Source: Bacteroidales bacterium (GTDB lineage: Bacteria > Bacteroidota > Bacteroidia > Bacteroidales > F082). From it: DNA of 48,027 nt. Where the stretch lies: NCBI GenBank assembly GCA_024400455.1, contig JAKSMU010000014.1, positions 1-48,027 on the forward strand, given 5' to 3'. The notes below the pieces were generated by a model that saw nothing but the letters and a program-made list of their open reading frames with translations, did no database searches and had not been told where the DNA came from. This document shows, piece after piece, positions 15,105 through 23,849 of the stretch. A program made the translations under genes and the position numbers. Position 1 is the stretch's first letter. Each line of letters starts with the position of its first letter.

Positions 15105-15406
15105 TGTTGTAAGGTTTTAATTGTTAGTAATTAGAAATTTGTAAGTTTATCGTTTTAGTTCAACGTTTTTCGTTGTGTTTGACGCTGCAAAGTAAAAGCG
15201 TTTGTCAAGAATAAAGCCGATAACAAACGTTTGTAGTCGACTGTAAGCGTTTGTTGTCGCTTGCTGTCGGTTTTGTTGTTGATTTACAATAAAATGAAAT
15301 ATTGTTGAACAAATTGTTGTTTTTGTGTCTTTAGGTTTTTAAAGGGCTTGTCATCGGGTATAAAGGTATTTTTATTAATTTTGCAACTCAGAAAAATGAA
15401 GAAATA
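15105..15406. promoter_or_regulatory. 302-bp divergent region between ssb and the LytTR gene
   Basis: The ssb-side half holds three copies of (A/G)CGTTTGT at 15198-15205, 15227-15234 and 15247-15254. The middle one is part of the perfect 12-bp palindrome ACAAACGTTTGT (15223-15234), and the palindrome AGTCGACT (15235-15242) follows directly. This looks like an operator cluster controlling ssb. A weak -7-like box for ssb is at 15187-15194. The other half is AT-rich and ends in the LytTR promoter. No gene is seen. Confidence 0.5.
15376..15384 (+). promoter_or_regulatory. -7 promoter box (TAATTTTGC) for the LytTR gene
   Basis: It fits TAnnTTTG and lies 22 bp before the ATG at 15407. Confidence 0.55.
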
Positions 15407-16213
15407 ATGAACGAAGTACCGAAAAAGTTTTTCCGTCCGAGTGGATTTTTTGCCCATATCATAGGCATTCCGGCTTTCGTGCTGGGTTTTCTCCTGCTGT
15501 TTTGGCCTTCGGGTTTGCGTGAAATAGGCATTACGTTTTCGGAGTATTCCTTTCATGTCACTATGATAGCTTGCATCGTTCTGGTAGTGATGCTCATTGC
15601 CAGAATCGTGATGATGGTTTTGTGCGGGAAAAATGATTTCATTTGGCGGCAGTGCTATCTGTGCTCAATGTCGGAGGTCGTATTCTCATCCGGATTTACA
15701 GCGCTTTACCTTTGGCTGATGTGGCATCAGTCGCATGCTTATTTTTGGTTTTTCGGTTATTCTTTGCTCTATCTTTCCATTTTGATGATTATTCCGTATG
15801 TGATTATCAATCTGTATTTTATTGGCTTGGATAAGGAAGAGCGCATCCAAAATGCCGCCAATGCGACTACGGGCGAGAAAATCAGGTTCATGGATGAGAG
15901 AGGCAATGTGAAGCTTCTGGTTGCTCCGGAAGCGGTCCTTTACATTCAATCGGATGAGAATTACCTCAAGATTTGTTATATGGAAGATGAGAAACTGTCC
16001 ATTTATACTTTGCGTAATTCGATGAAAAAGGTTGAGGATTTGTGTTCGCGTAATGGTCTTGTGCGTTGCCACAGGTCGTATTTCGTCAATAAGGTGCATG
16101 TGAAGGTGTTGCAGAAAGACAAGGAATTCACATACGCTGTGCTCGATGTACCCAATGCCGCTCATATTCCGGTCAGCAAGAATTATATCGACCAGGTCTC
16201 GGCGATATTGTAG
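15407..16213 (+). CDS. Membrane-bound LytTR family DNA-binding regulator
   Basis: 268 residues. Four hydrophobic segments occupy roughly residues 13-35, 45-70, 80-105 and 107-135 (for example FFAHIIGIPAFVLGFLLLFW and IACIVLVVMLIARIVMMVL). A LytTR DNA-binding domain fills residues ~165-266 (VLYIQSDENYLKICYMEDEK; TLRNSMKKVEDLC; RCHRSYFVNKVHV). There is no receiver domain, so the membrane part itself may sense a signal in place of a histidine kinase. Its target is unknown; aqpZ lies 166 bp downstream in the same direction but has its own promoter. Confidence 0.85.
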   Translation: MNEVPKKFFRPSGFFAHIIGIPAFVLGFLLLFWPSGLREIGITFSEYSFHVTMIACIVLVVMLIARIVMMVLCGKNDFIWRQCYLCSMSEVVFSSGFTALYLWLMWHQSHAYFWFFGYSLLYLSILMIIPYVIINLYFIGLDKEERIQNAANATTGEKIRFMDERGNVKLLVAPEAVLYIQSDENYLKICYMEDEKLSIYTLRNSMKKVEDLCSRNGLVRCHRSYFVNKVHVKVLQKDKEFTYAVLDVPNAAHIPVSKNYIDQVSAIL

Positions 16214-16286
16214 GGAAATCACATGATGTTTTGTCTTAAAACAGATGAGATTTTGTAATAAAAATTGCATAGTATCATTTATTTTG

Positions 16287-16295
16287 TACATTTGC
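16287..16295 (+). promoter_or_regulatory. -7 promoter box (TACATTTGC) for aqpZ
   Basis: It matches TAnnTTTG, about 85 bp before the aqpZ ATG. The leader between is very AT-rich and unstructured by eye. Confidence 0.5.
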
Positions 16296-16379
16296 ACGAT
16301 TTCAAAGTCAATAAATTATATAATTGATCAATGAAAAGTAAAACAACTTAATAATTAACTAATTAAAATTTAAACAGTT

Positions 16380-17105
16380 ATGAAGACTTGTAACAAATTC
16401 TTCGCCGAACTTTTCGGCACATTCGTTTTGGTTTTCGGCGGTTGCGGCACAGCTTTGTTTGGCCATGCTGGTTTCGTCGGCGTATCAATCGCTTTCGGTC
16501 TGACAGTCGTTGCTATGGCTTACGGCATCGGTCACATTTCAGGCGCACACCTCAACCCAGCAGTCAGCTTTGGCGTATGGGCTAATGGCCGCATGACCCT
16601 TAAGGAAATGCTCATTTATTGGGTTGCTCAATTCGTTGGCGCTATCATCGCTGGCGCTATCCTGCTCTGCATTTGGAAAGCTACTGGCGTTGGTGCTACT
16701 GGCGTTTTCGCTTCTAATGGTTTTGGCGCTGAATTCCAAGCTGCTACAGGCAATGCTGACTATCAAGCCATCAGCTGCGGCGGTGCTTTCTTGGTTGAAG
16801 CCCTCCTGACCTTCGTGTTCTTGATGGTCATCCTTGGCGTTACCGACAGCCGTCACGAAAACGGTAAGTTCGCTGGCCTCGCCATCGGTCTCACCCTTAC
16901 CCTCATCCACCTCGTCAGCATTCCGTTGACCAACACTTCAGTCAACCCAGCCCGTTCACTCGGCGTTGCTCTCTTCTCAGACTGCGCAAGTTGGAGCGCC
17001 ATGGGTCAGGTTTGGCTCTTCATCGTGGCTCCTCTCGTAGGCGCTGCTCTCGCTGGTCTTGCTTACAAAGCTATCACCTGCGAAGGTAAAAAGTGCGAAA
17101 AATAA
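16380..17105 (+). CDS. aqpZ: Aquaporin Z
   Basis: 241 residues with six membrane helices and both NPA boxes (GAHLNPAVSFG near residue 60 and TNTSVNPARSLG near residue 185). The stretch LTLIHLVSIPLTNTSVNPAR matches AqpZ rather than the glycerol facilitator: a histidine in helix 5, and threonine and arginine by the second NPA, are the narrow water-selective filter residues. It passes water across the inner membrane. Codon choice is strongly biased (GGC, GCT, CGT), as in highly expressed genes. It ends in CEGKKCEK, a short Cys/Lys tail. An intrinsic terminator follows. Confidence 0.93.
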   Translation: MKTCNKFFAELFGTFVLVFGGCGTALFGHAGFVGVSIAFGLTVVAMAYGIGHISGAHLNPAVSFGVWANGRMTLKEMLIYWVAQFVGAIIAGAILLCIWKATGVGATGVFASNGFGAEFQAATGNADYQAISCGGAFLVEALLTFVFLMVILGVTDSRHENGKFAGLAIGLTLTLIHLVSIPLTNTSVNPARSLGVALFSDCASWSAMGQVWLFIVAPLVGAALAGLAYKAITCEGKKCEK

Positions 17106-17128
17106 TCGTAACTTATAGATAAAAACGA

Positions 17129-17159
17129 AAGCCTCGCATCGCTGATGCGGGGCTTTTTT
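17129..17159 (+). terminator. Intrinsic terminator after aqpZ
   Basis: AAGCCTCGCAT (17129-17139) pairs with ATGCGGGGCTT (17145-17155), with one G-T pair, followed by a run of T. It directly abuts the hemW promoter box. Confidence 0.85.
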
Positions 17160-17160
17160 C

Positions 17161-17168
17161 TATCTTTG
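17161..17168 (+). promoter_or_regulatory. -7 box (TATCTTTG) immediately before hemW
   Basis: TATCTTTG ends four bases before the hemW ATG at 17173. With the usual 5-8 bp from the box to the first transcribed base, the mRNA would begin at or inside the start codon. The -33 region would fall in the aqpZ terminator hairpin and shows no TTTG. Confidence 0.45.
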
Positions 17169-17172
17169 CAGC

Positions 17173-18297
17173 ATGGCAGGCATCTACATCCATATTCCTT
17201 TCTGCAACTCGAAATGCGCCTATTGCGGATTCTATTCCATTGCTTCGCAAAAGCAGAAATCGGCCTTTTTGGAGGCGTTGCACACCGAAATCGCACTGCG
17301 CACCGACTATCTGAATGGCGAGGAAATCGGAACCATTTATTTCGGTGGCGGCACGCCTTCCGTCCTTTCGGTCGAAGAAATAAAAGGCATTTTGGAAAGT
17401 TTTTTCCGTCATTATAAGGTGAATCCTGCTGCCGAAATCACTTTGGAAGCCAACCCCGACACACTGAATCCAGATTATCTTCAAGACTTGCGGAAATTAG
17501 GCATCAACAGGCTGAGCATCGGCATCCAGAGTTTCTTCGACGACGATTTGAAATACTTGAGTCGCCGCCACGATTCCAACCATGCCAAGCAATGCATCAA
17601 TTGGGCGAAACAAGCTGGTTTCGACAACCTTACCCTCGATTTGATTTACGGCCTGCCAACTGCCACGGCTGAAAAATGGAACCAAAACCTCGACCTCTTT
17701 TTCGAAACGCAAGCCCAGCATCTTTCGGCCTACGCCCTCACCGTTGAGCCGAACACGATTTTAGCCAAACAGATTGCATCGCAACAATTACAACCTGTAA
17801 ATGAGGACGATGCCGTGCGCGATTACGAGATTCTCTGCCAGCGCGCCAAGGAAAACGGCTTCCTGCATTACGAGATTTCCAACTTTGCCAAGCCAGGTTT
17901 TCGCTCAAAGCACAATTGCTCCTACTGGAACCGCACGCCCTACGCGGGTTTCGGTCCTTCGGCACATTCTTTCGATGGCGTTTCGCGCCAATGGAATGTC
18001 AGCAATCTGTCGCAATACATTGCGTCTCATGATTCCCCCAATTTATTTGAAAAGGAGATTCTCACGCCCGAGGAGCGTTACGACGAATATGTGATGACCT
18101 CGCTCCGCACGATGTGGGGCTGCGACCTGAAATACATGGAGCGCGAAATGGGCAAACGTTTTTCCGATTTCTGCCTCAAGCAAGCCCAGAAACCCCTTTC
18201 GCAAGGCATGCTGACCCAAACCAATGAATTTCTTCACCTCACCGATGCCCAAATGCTCTTCGCCGATGGCGTGGCGGAGGCTTTGTTTTGGGAATAA
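17173..18297 (+). CDS. hemW: Radical SAM heme chaperone HemW
   Basis: 374 residues. The radical-SAM cluster is Cys11, Cys15 and Cys18 in IPFCNSKCAYCGFYS; the extra Cys that marks the oxygen-independent coproporphyrinogen oxidase HemN is absent, which favours HemW. Other family motifs are IYFGGGTPSVLS, TLEANPDTLNPDYL and INRLSIGIQSF. HemW inserts heme into respiratory proteins rather than making it. The start is fixed because the first cysteine lies only ten residues in. It may be translated from a leaderless mRNA. A weak AT-rich hairpin (18313-18340) follows. Confidence 0.93.
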   Translation: MAGIYIHIPFCNSKCAYCGFYSIASQKQKSAFLEALHTEIALRTDYLNGEEIGTIYFGGGTPSVLSVEEIKGILESFFRHYKVNPAAEITLEANPDTLNPDYLQDLRKLGINRLSIGIQSFFDDDLKYLSRRHDSNHAKQCINWAKQAGFDNLTLDLIYGLPTATAEKWNQNLDLFFETQAQHLSAYALTVEPNTILAKQIASQQLQPVNEDDAVRDYEILCQRAKENGFLHYEISNFAKPGFRSKHNCSYWNRTPYAGFGPSAHSFDGVSRQWNVSNLSQYIASHDSPNLFEKEILTPEERYDEYVMTSLRTMWGCDLKYMEREMGKRFSDFCLKQAQKPLSQGMLTQTNEFLHLTDAQMLFADGVAEALFWE

Positions 18298-18312
18298 TCC
18301 TTCTTTCTACAC

Positions 18313-18340
18313 TTCATTAATTCCTAAAATGATTAATGAA
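18313..18340 (+). terminator. AT-rich hairpin after hemW, weak terminator
   Basis: TTCATTAAT (18313-18321) pairs perfectly with ATTAATGAA (18332-18340). The stem is A/T-rich and no clear T-run follows, so it is a weak candidate. Confidence 0.35.
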
Positions 18341-18451
18341 AATTCATGGTCAATTTGTGGTGAATTGAATTGTAAAAAGCATCGTTTTCGGTTATTAATG
18401 TACTAACCGACATTATTTTTCCAAAAAAGGTGACATTTTGGCAGAATTTCG

Positions 18452-18460
18452 TATTTTTGC
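18452..18460 (+). promoter_or_regulatory. -7 promoter box (TATTTTTGC) for pheT
   Basis: An exact match 38 bp before the chosen pheT ATG. It lies downstream of the alternative upstream start at 18430, which supports 18499. Confidence 0.6.
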
Positions 18461-18498
18461 CATTTTGTAAACGAAATAAATTAAAACACAATCATACA

Positions 18499-20967
18499 AT
18501 GAAAATTTCTTATAACTGGCTGAAACAGTACATCAATTGCGAATATTCGGCAGAAAAGGTCAGCGAAGTGCTGACATCAACAGGCTTGGAAGTTGAAGAC
18601 CTCACCCCGTTCGAATCCGTCAAGGGTTCGCTGAAAGGCGTCGTGGTGGGCAAGGTGCTCACCTGCGTTGAGCATCCCAATTCCGACCATTTGCACATCA
18701 CCACAGTCGATTGTGGCGGCGACGAACCGCTGCACATCGTGTGCGGTGCGCCTAATGTGGCTGCCGGACAGAAAGTTTTAGTGGCAACCATCGGCTGCGA
18801 ACTTTGGAAAGGCGACGAGAGCTTCACCATCAAGAAAGGCAAAATCCGTGGCGAAGTCTCCGAAGGCATGATTTGCGCCGAAGACGAATTGCAGCTTGGC
18901 AGTTCGCACGATGGCATCATGGTGTTGCCTGACGATTACGAAGTTGGCAAGCCTGCCGCTTTCTATTTCCCTGTCGAACAGGATTATACCATCGAGATTG
19001 GCCTCACCGCCAACCGTTCCGATGCCACCTCACACATTGGTTCGGCCCGCGACCTCGTGGCTGCCCTCAACCAACGCGAAAAGACTACGCAATATCATCT
19101 TGTCATCCCTTCAGTCGATGATTTCAAGGTTGAAAACATCAATAACAATATTGAAGTCGAGGTTGAAAATACGGCTGCTTGCCCGCGTTATTCAGGCTTG
19201 ACCATCAGCGGCGTGAAGGTTGCCGAATCGCCGGCTTGGTTGAAAAACCGCCTCGCTGCCGTTGGCATTCGTAGCATCAACAACATTGTCGATATCACCA
19301 ACTATGTGCTGATGGAAGTTGGTCAGCCGATGCACGCTTTCGATGCCGACAAAGTCGCTGGCAAGAAAATCGTCGTGAAATGTATGCCGAAAGACACGCC
19401 TTTTGTCACTTTGGACGGCGTGGAACGCAAACTCACCGATACGAACCTGATGATTTGCAATGCCGAGGAACCTATGTGCATCGCAGGTGTGTTCGGCGGC
19501 GAAAAATCAGGCGTCACGATGGAGACCACCAACGTCTTCTTGGAAAGCGCTTACTTCAACCCGACATCCATTCGTAAGACGGCAAAATATCATGGCCTTC
19601 AGACCGATGCTTCGTTCCGTTATGAACGCGGCGCCGACCCGAACATCACCATTTTTGCCCTGAAACGCGCTGCCATGCTGATTAAGGAATTGGCTGGCGG
19701 AACCATTTCATCCGAAATCAAGGATGTGAAAAACGGTGATTTCAAGCCTGCACAAGTCGATTTGAAATTTGCTTATCTGAACAAGGTTGCCGGTCAGGAA
19801 ATCGACAAGACGCAAGCCGTCAACATCTTGAAGAGCCTTGAATGTGAGGTTGTTGAACAAAATGATGAGCACGTTGTCATCAATGTTCCTACTTGCAAGG
19901 TCGATGTGACCCGTCCAGCCGATGTAGTCGAGGAAATCCTGCGTATCTACGGCTACGACAACATCGCCATTCCGACCCGCATCAACGCCTCCATCAGCCG
20001 CACCAACAAGCCTGATGCCAACAAGTTGCAGCAGAAGATTTCAGACATGCTGGTGGCCAATGGCTTCTACGAAATCATGAACAACTCGCTGACCAAAGCC
20101 GCTTACAGCACTGCTTTCGAGGCTTTCGACGAAGACAAGAACGTGAAGATTCTGAACCCATTGAGCAGCGACCTCAACGTGTTGCGCCAGACCCTGATGT
20201 GGGGCGGCCTCGAATCTATCGCCTTCAACCAGAACCGCAAGATGAACGACATGAAATTCTTCGAGTTTGGTAATGTCTATTTCTTTGATTCTAAGGCTGT
20301 TCAGGATATGCAGCACACGCTCACGCCTTACAGCGAGCATTATTGCCTCGACCTTTTCCTCACGGGTAACAAGCAGGAGGAACTGTGGAGCAATCAGGCC
20401 AAGGCTGTCGATTTCTTCGATTTGAAACAATATGTGATGAGCGTTCTCCAGCACATGAAATTCGACCTCAACGCCATTGAAGCCAAGGAAGGTACGCTGC
20501 CTCATTTCGATTATTCAACCGTTTACATGATTGACGGTCAAGAAATTGTGACATTCGGAAAACTCAGCAAGAAGACCTTGAAACAATTCGATGTGAAGAA
20601 AGATGTCTTCTATGCTACCTTCAATTGGACGATGATGCTGCAAAGCATTGCCAAGGTCGCTGAAATTCAGTTTGTCGCACTGCCAAAATTCCCATCAGTC
20701 CGCCGTGACCTCGCCATGATTTTCGACAAGAATGTCAATTTCGACGAAGTGAAGAAAGTCGCCATGAAGGCAGAAAACAAGATACTGCAATCGATGAGCC
20801 TCTTCGATGTTTACGAAGGCGAAAAGATTCCGGAAGGCAAGAAACAATATGCCATGAGTTTTGTCCTGATGTCGACTTCCACCACATTGACTGATAAGGT
20901 GATAGAAAAGACCATGAGCAAGATTCAAAGCGCACTTGAACAACAATTGAATGCTGTCTTGAGATAA
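18499..20967 (+). CDS. pheT: Phenylalanine-tRNA ligase beta subunit
   Basis: 822 residues from the ATG at 18499, which gives the standard N-terminus (MKISYNWLKQYINCEYSAEK). Domains run in the usual order: tRNA-binding OB domain (residues ~40-150, VVGKVLTCVEHPNSDHLHI), B3/B4 editing domain (~210-390, RSINNIVDITNYVLMEVGQP and GVFGGEKSGV), B5 (~400-480), the catalytic-like core (FYEIMNNSLTK; LNPLSSDLNVLRQTL) and a C-terminal ferredoxin-fold anticodon-binding domain (FPSVRRDLAMIFD). It pairs with PheS, not in this window, to charge tRNA-Phe. The sigma-54 regulator follows after 22 bp. Confidence 0.95.
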   Translation: MKISYNWLKQYINCEYSAEKVSEVLTSTGLEVEDLTPFESVKGSLKGVVVGKVLTCVEHPNSDHLHITTVDCGGDEPLHIVCGAPNVAAGQKVLVATIGCELWKGDESFTIKKGKIRGEVSEGMICAEDELQLGSSHDGIMVLPDDYEVGKPAAFYFPVEQDYTIEIGLTANRSDATSHIGSARDLVAALNQREKTTQYHLVIPSVDDFKVENINNNIEVEVENTAACPRYSGLTISGVKVAESPAWLKNRLAAVGIRSINNIVDITNYVLMEVGQPMHAFDADKVAGKKIVVKCMPKDTPFVTLDGVERKLTDTNLMICNAEEPMCIAGVFGGEKSGVTMETTNVFLESAYFNPTSIRKTAKYHGLQTDASFRYERGADPNITIFALKRAAMLIKELAGGTISSEIKDVKNGDFKPAQVDLKFAYLNKVAGQEIDKTQAVNILKSLECEVVEQNDEHVVINVPTCKVDVTRPADVVEEILRIYGYDNIAIPTRINASISRTNKPDANKLQQKISDMLVANGFYEIMNNSLTKAAYSTAFEAFDEDKNVKILNPLSSDLNVLRQTLMWGGLESIAFNQNRKMNDMKFFEFGNVYFFDSKAVQDMQHTLTPYSEHYCLDLFLTGNKQEELWSNQAKAVDFFDLKQYVMSVLQHMKFDLNAIEAKEGTLPHFDYSTVYMIDGQEIVTFGKLSKKTLKQFDVKKDVFYATFNWTMMLQSIAKVAEIQFVALPKFPSVRRDLAMIFDKNVNFDEVKKVAMKAENKILQSMSLFDVYEGEKIPEGKKQYAMSFVLMSTSTTLTDKVIEKTMSKIQSALEQQLNAVLR

Positions 20968-20989
20968 GAACCAATAACCAAAAACTGAT

Positions 20990-22219
20990 ATGGACGTACA
21001 ATCAATTAAAAGAAACTTCGGCATCATCGGCAACGATCCGCAACTGAATCATGCCATTGAGATTGCCACACAGGTTGCCATGACTGACCTCACCGTGCTC
21101 ATTACGGGCGAGAGCGGTACGGGTAAGGATGTATTCCCGAAAATCATTCACCAGAACAGCGCCCGCAAGCACGGACAATATTTTGCCGTCAACTGCGGCG
21201 CTATTCCGGAAGGTACTATCGACTCGGAACTTTTCGGTCACGAAAAAGGCTCCTTCACTGGTGCCGTCGCCGACCGCAAAGGCTACTTTGAAATTGCCGA
21301 CAAAGGCACTTTGTTTTTGGATGAAGTCGGCGAATTGCCGCTTTCGACCCAGGCGCGTCTGCTCCGTGTGCTTGAAAACGGCGAATACATTAAAGTCGGC
21401 GGCTCAAAGGTGATGAAAACCGATGTCCGCGTGGTGGCCGCTACCAATGTCAATTTGCCCGAAGCCATCGAAAAAGGCAAGTTCCGTGAGGATTTGTATT
21501 ACCGTTTGAACACGATTCCGATTCACATTCCGGCATTGCGCGAGCGTAAGAGCGACATTTACCTATTGTTCCGCAAGTTCGCTTCCGATTTCGCCGAAAA
21601 GAGCCACAGCACAGCTGTTTCCCTATCGCCAGAGGCTGTAAAGATGTTGGAATCATACCGTTGGGATGGAAACATCCGTCAGTTGAAAAACATCACCGAC
21701 CAGATTTCCATCATTGAAAAGGAACGTGTCATCACGCCTGAGATTTTGGAAAGATACCTGCCTAACAGGATTTCCACTTCATTGGTTTTGCTTCCAAGAG
21801 ACGAATCGACGGAAGGCCTGTCGGAGCGCGACATTCTTTACCGCTTGCTTTTTGAAATGAAAAAGGACATCACTGAGTTGCGCGATACCGTCAACAATTT
21901 GATGAATGGCCATCAACCGGAACAGAGTTATGTTCCTGCTTCGCAGGTGGCTTACGTTAGCGAAACGGGAACCGTCGTGACACATGTTGAAAAAAAGAAG
22001 CCGGAATATATTGAACAGGAGGATTTCACGGAAATAATTTCCACCGAGGAACCAGCACAGCCAAAACCCGATAACCTTTCCTTGATTCAGAATGAAAAAG
22101 ATATGATTATCAGAGCTTTGGATAAATACAAAGGCCATCGCAAGGAAGCCGCCAAGGAATTGGGCATCAGCGAACGGACACTTTACAGAAAGATTAAGGA
22201 ATATCAAATTGAATCTTAA
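20990..22219 (+). CDS. Sigma-54-dependent transcriptional activator without a receiver domain
   Basis: 409 residues. The AAA+ sigma-54 interaction domain starts almost at the N-terminus: Walker A GESGTGKD (40-47), the sigma-54 contact loop GSFTGA (87-92, usually GAFTGA), Walker B TLFLDEVGE (107-115) and ALRERKSDIYLL. A charged linker follows and then a Fis-type helix-turn-helix (ALDKYKGHRKEAAKELGISE; residues ~375-409). There is no N-terminal sensory domain, so control must come through expression or partners. In Bacteroidales the homologue is normally followed by lptE; here three exported-protein genes lie between. Confidence 0.9.
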   Translation: MDVQSIKRNFGIIGNDPQLNHAIEIATQVAMTDLTVLITGESGTGKDVFPKIIHQNSARKHGQYFAVNCGAIPEGTIDSELFGHEKGSFTGAVADRKGYFEIADKGTLFLDEVGELPLSTQARLLRVLENGEYIKVGGSKVMKTDVRVVAATNVNLPEAIEKGKFREDLYYRLNTIPIHIPALRERKSDIYLLFRKFASDFAEKSHSTAVSLSPEAVKMLESYRWDGNIRQLKNITDQISIIEKERVITPEILERYLPNRISTSLVLLPRDESTEGLSERDILYRLLFEMKKDITELRDTVNNLMNGHQPEQSYVPASQVAYVSETGTVVTHVEKKKPEYIEQEDFTEIISTEEPAQPKPDNLSLIQNEKDMIIRALDKYKGHRKEAAKELGISERTLYRKIKEYQIES

Positions 22220-22221
22220 TT

Positions 22222-22228
22222 AGGAGGT
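22222..22228 (+). promoter_or_regulatory. Strong Shine-Dalgarno site AGGAGGT
   Basis: A perfect anti-16S match located 3 bp before the ATG at 22232. Such sites are rare in this phylum and none of the neighbouring genes has one. Confidence 0.6.
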
Positions 22229-22231
22229 TAA

Positions 22232-22711
22232 ATGCAATACAAACATTTGAAGATTAGCGTTTTGCTTGCCATGTTGCTTGTGTCGTTCGGATTGCGTGCG
22301 CAAGTCAGCATGAACGCTGCAGGTGGCAATGCCGCAGGCGATGGAGGCTCGGTGAGTTATTCCGTCGGCCAAATGGTTTTCTCCGCCAATGTAGGAGCAA
22401 ACGGCTCGGTGACGCAAGGCGTGCAGCAACCTTACGAAATTTCGGTGCTATCGGTGTCAGATAACGCCGAAAACATCAATCTGTCGGTCTATCCAAATCC
22501 TTCAACGGATTATCTCTACCTGACATCATCGGATGAAATTTCCGATTTGTCATATCAGTTGTTTGACATGAATGGAAGACTTCTGAAATCGGAAAAAATC
22601 ACTGAAAATCAAACGAATATTGATATGCAAGGTTTGGTTTCAGCGACTTATTTCGTGAAAGTCAACCAAGGAAACAAAACAGTGAAAACATTTAAAATCA
22701 TTAAAAGATAA
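22232..22711 (+). CDS. Small exported protein with T9SS sorting domain
   Basis: 159 residues. The signal peptide is MQYKHLKISVLLAMLLVSFG with a cleavage site near LRAQ. A glycine- and serine-rich stretch follows (GGNAAGDGGSVSYSVGQMVF). This opening pattern (sex/S-VGQ...TQGVQQPYEI) is common at the start of Bacteroidota surface proteins. From residue ~85 there is a type A T9SS sorting domain: SVYPNPSTDYLYL, QLFDMNGRLL, then ATYFVKVNQGNKTVKTFKII. The passenger is almost absent, so the protein is little more than leader and sorting signal. It lies 6 bp before the FISUMP gene, with which it is co-transcribed. Confidence 0.78.
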   Translation: MQYKHLKISVLLAMLLVSFGLRAQVSMNAAGGNAAGDGGSVSYSVGQMVFSANVGANGSVTQGVQQPYEISVLSVSDNAENINLSVYPNPSTDYLYLTSSDEISDLSYQLFDMNGRLLKSEKITENQTNIDMQGLVSATYFVKVNQGNKTVKTFKIIKR

Positions 22712-22717
22712 GTCAAT

Positions 22718-23836
22718 ATGAAAAGAATACTATCAGTTTTGGCACTGGTCCTCGTGGCAGCTCAGGTTTTTGCCCAGGCACCTCAGAAAATGAGTTATCA
22801 AGCCGTCATTCGCAACAGTGCAAATGAATTGGTCGTTAATACGCAAATTGGAATGCAAATCAGCATCCTGCAAGGTTCGGCAAGCGGCACTGCCGTATAT
22901 GTCGAGACCCAAACCCCAACCACCAACGGCAATGGCTTGGCAAGCCTTGAAATCGGTGCAGGTACTGTCGTTTCCGGCAATTTCGCAAACATCAATTGGG
23001 CCAATGGTCCTTATTTTGTGAAGACGGAAACCGCCGTTGAAGCACCTTTGAACAACTACACCATTTCGGGCACAAGCCAATTACTGAGCGTTCCTTACGC
23101 ATTGTATGCTGGCAATGTCCCGTCAGGCGACCATGCTGGCGACATGCAGTATTGGGATGGTTCTAAGTGGGTTGTCATTCCTGCCGGTAGCGATGGCGCA
23201 ACCTTGACAATGGTCAATGGCGTTCCTTCATGGGTCGGTGGTTCAGGTGATGTTACCACGGTCATCAATCCAATCACGGGAGCCGAATGGATGGACCGCA
23301 ATCTCGGTGCTTCGCAAGTGGCAACCAGCATTGATGATTTGAGTTCATACGGCTACTTGTACCAATGGGGTCGCGGCAACGATGGCCATCAGGACAGAGG
23401 TTCATTCTGCACCACCACTTTGAGCGATGGCGACAACCCTGGTCACAGCTTTTTCATTCTGACAACCTCCAGTCCTCACGATTGGCGCAGCACGCAGAAT
23501 GATAACCTTTGGCAAGGTGTCAACGGTATCAACAATCCATGCCCTGCCGGATTCCGCGTTCCTACTGAAGCCGAATGGACTGCCGAGCGCGACACTTGGA
23601 GCAGCATGGATTTGAACGGTGCTTTCACATCGGTGCTCAAACTGCCTTGCGCTGGTGGCCGCCACTATTCCGAGGCTAACAATGGCGCTTTCGTCCTCCC
23701 TGGCAGCAATGGTTTCTATTGGACCAGCACCGTCGACGGCACCAAGGCTTCGCGCCTGAATTTCGATGCCGCTCATGCTGAGTTCTATTCACCATACCGC
23801 GCTTACGGTTATTCCGTGCGCTGCATTAAGGATTGA
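22718..23836 (+). CDS. Exported FISUMP-domain surface protein
   Basis: 372 residues with signal peptide MKRILSVLALVLVAAQVFAQ. The N-terminal half is beta-rich (APQKMSYQAVIRNSANELV; TISGTSQLLSVPYALYAGN), a module often seen in Bacteroidota surface or tail-fibre-like proteins. The C-terminal half (residues ~185-372) is a Fibrobacter succinogenes major paralogous domain: WMDRNLGASQVATS, YGYLYQWGRGNDGHQ, NPCPAGFRVPTEAEW, GFYWTSTVDGTKA and a closing YGYSVRCIKD. These domains have a C-type-lectin-like or sulfatase-modifying-factor-like fold and lie on the cell surface; the ligand is unknown. There is no T9SS tail here, unlike the preceding gene. Confidence 0.85.
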   Translation: MKRILSVLALVLVAAQVFAQAPQKMSYQAVIRNSANELVVNTQIGMQISILQGSASGTAVYVETQTPTTNGNGLASLEIGAGTVVSGNFANINWANGPYFVKTETAVEAPLNNYTISGTSQLLSVPYALYAGNVPSGDHAGDMQYWDGSKWVVIPAGSDGATLTMVNGVPSWVGGSGDVTTVINPITGAEWMDRNLGASQVATSIDDLSSYGYLYQWGRGNDGHQDRGSFCTTTLSDGDNPGHSFFILTTSSPHDWRSTQNDNLWQGVNGINNPCPAGFRVPTEAEWTAERDTWSSMDLNGAFTSVLKLPCAGGRHYSEANNGAFVLPGSNGFYWTSTVDGTKASRLNFDAAHAEFYSPYRAYGYSVRCIKD

Positions 23837-23849
23837 TATGTTTTTCTTG

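Noticed and set aside
18430..18498. Longer N-terminus for pheT
   Set aside because: It would begin upstream of the -7 box, and the family N-terminus starts at the ATG at 18499.
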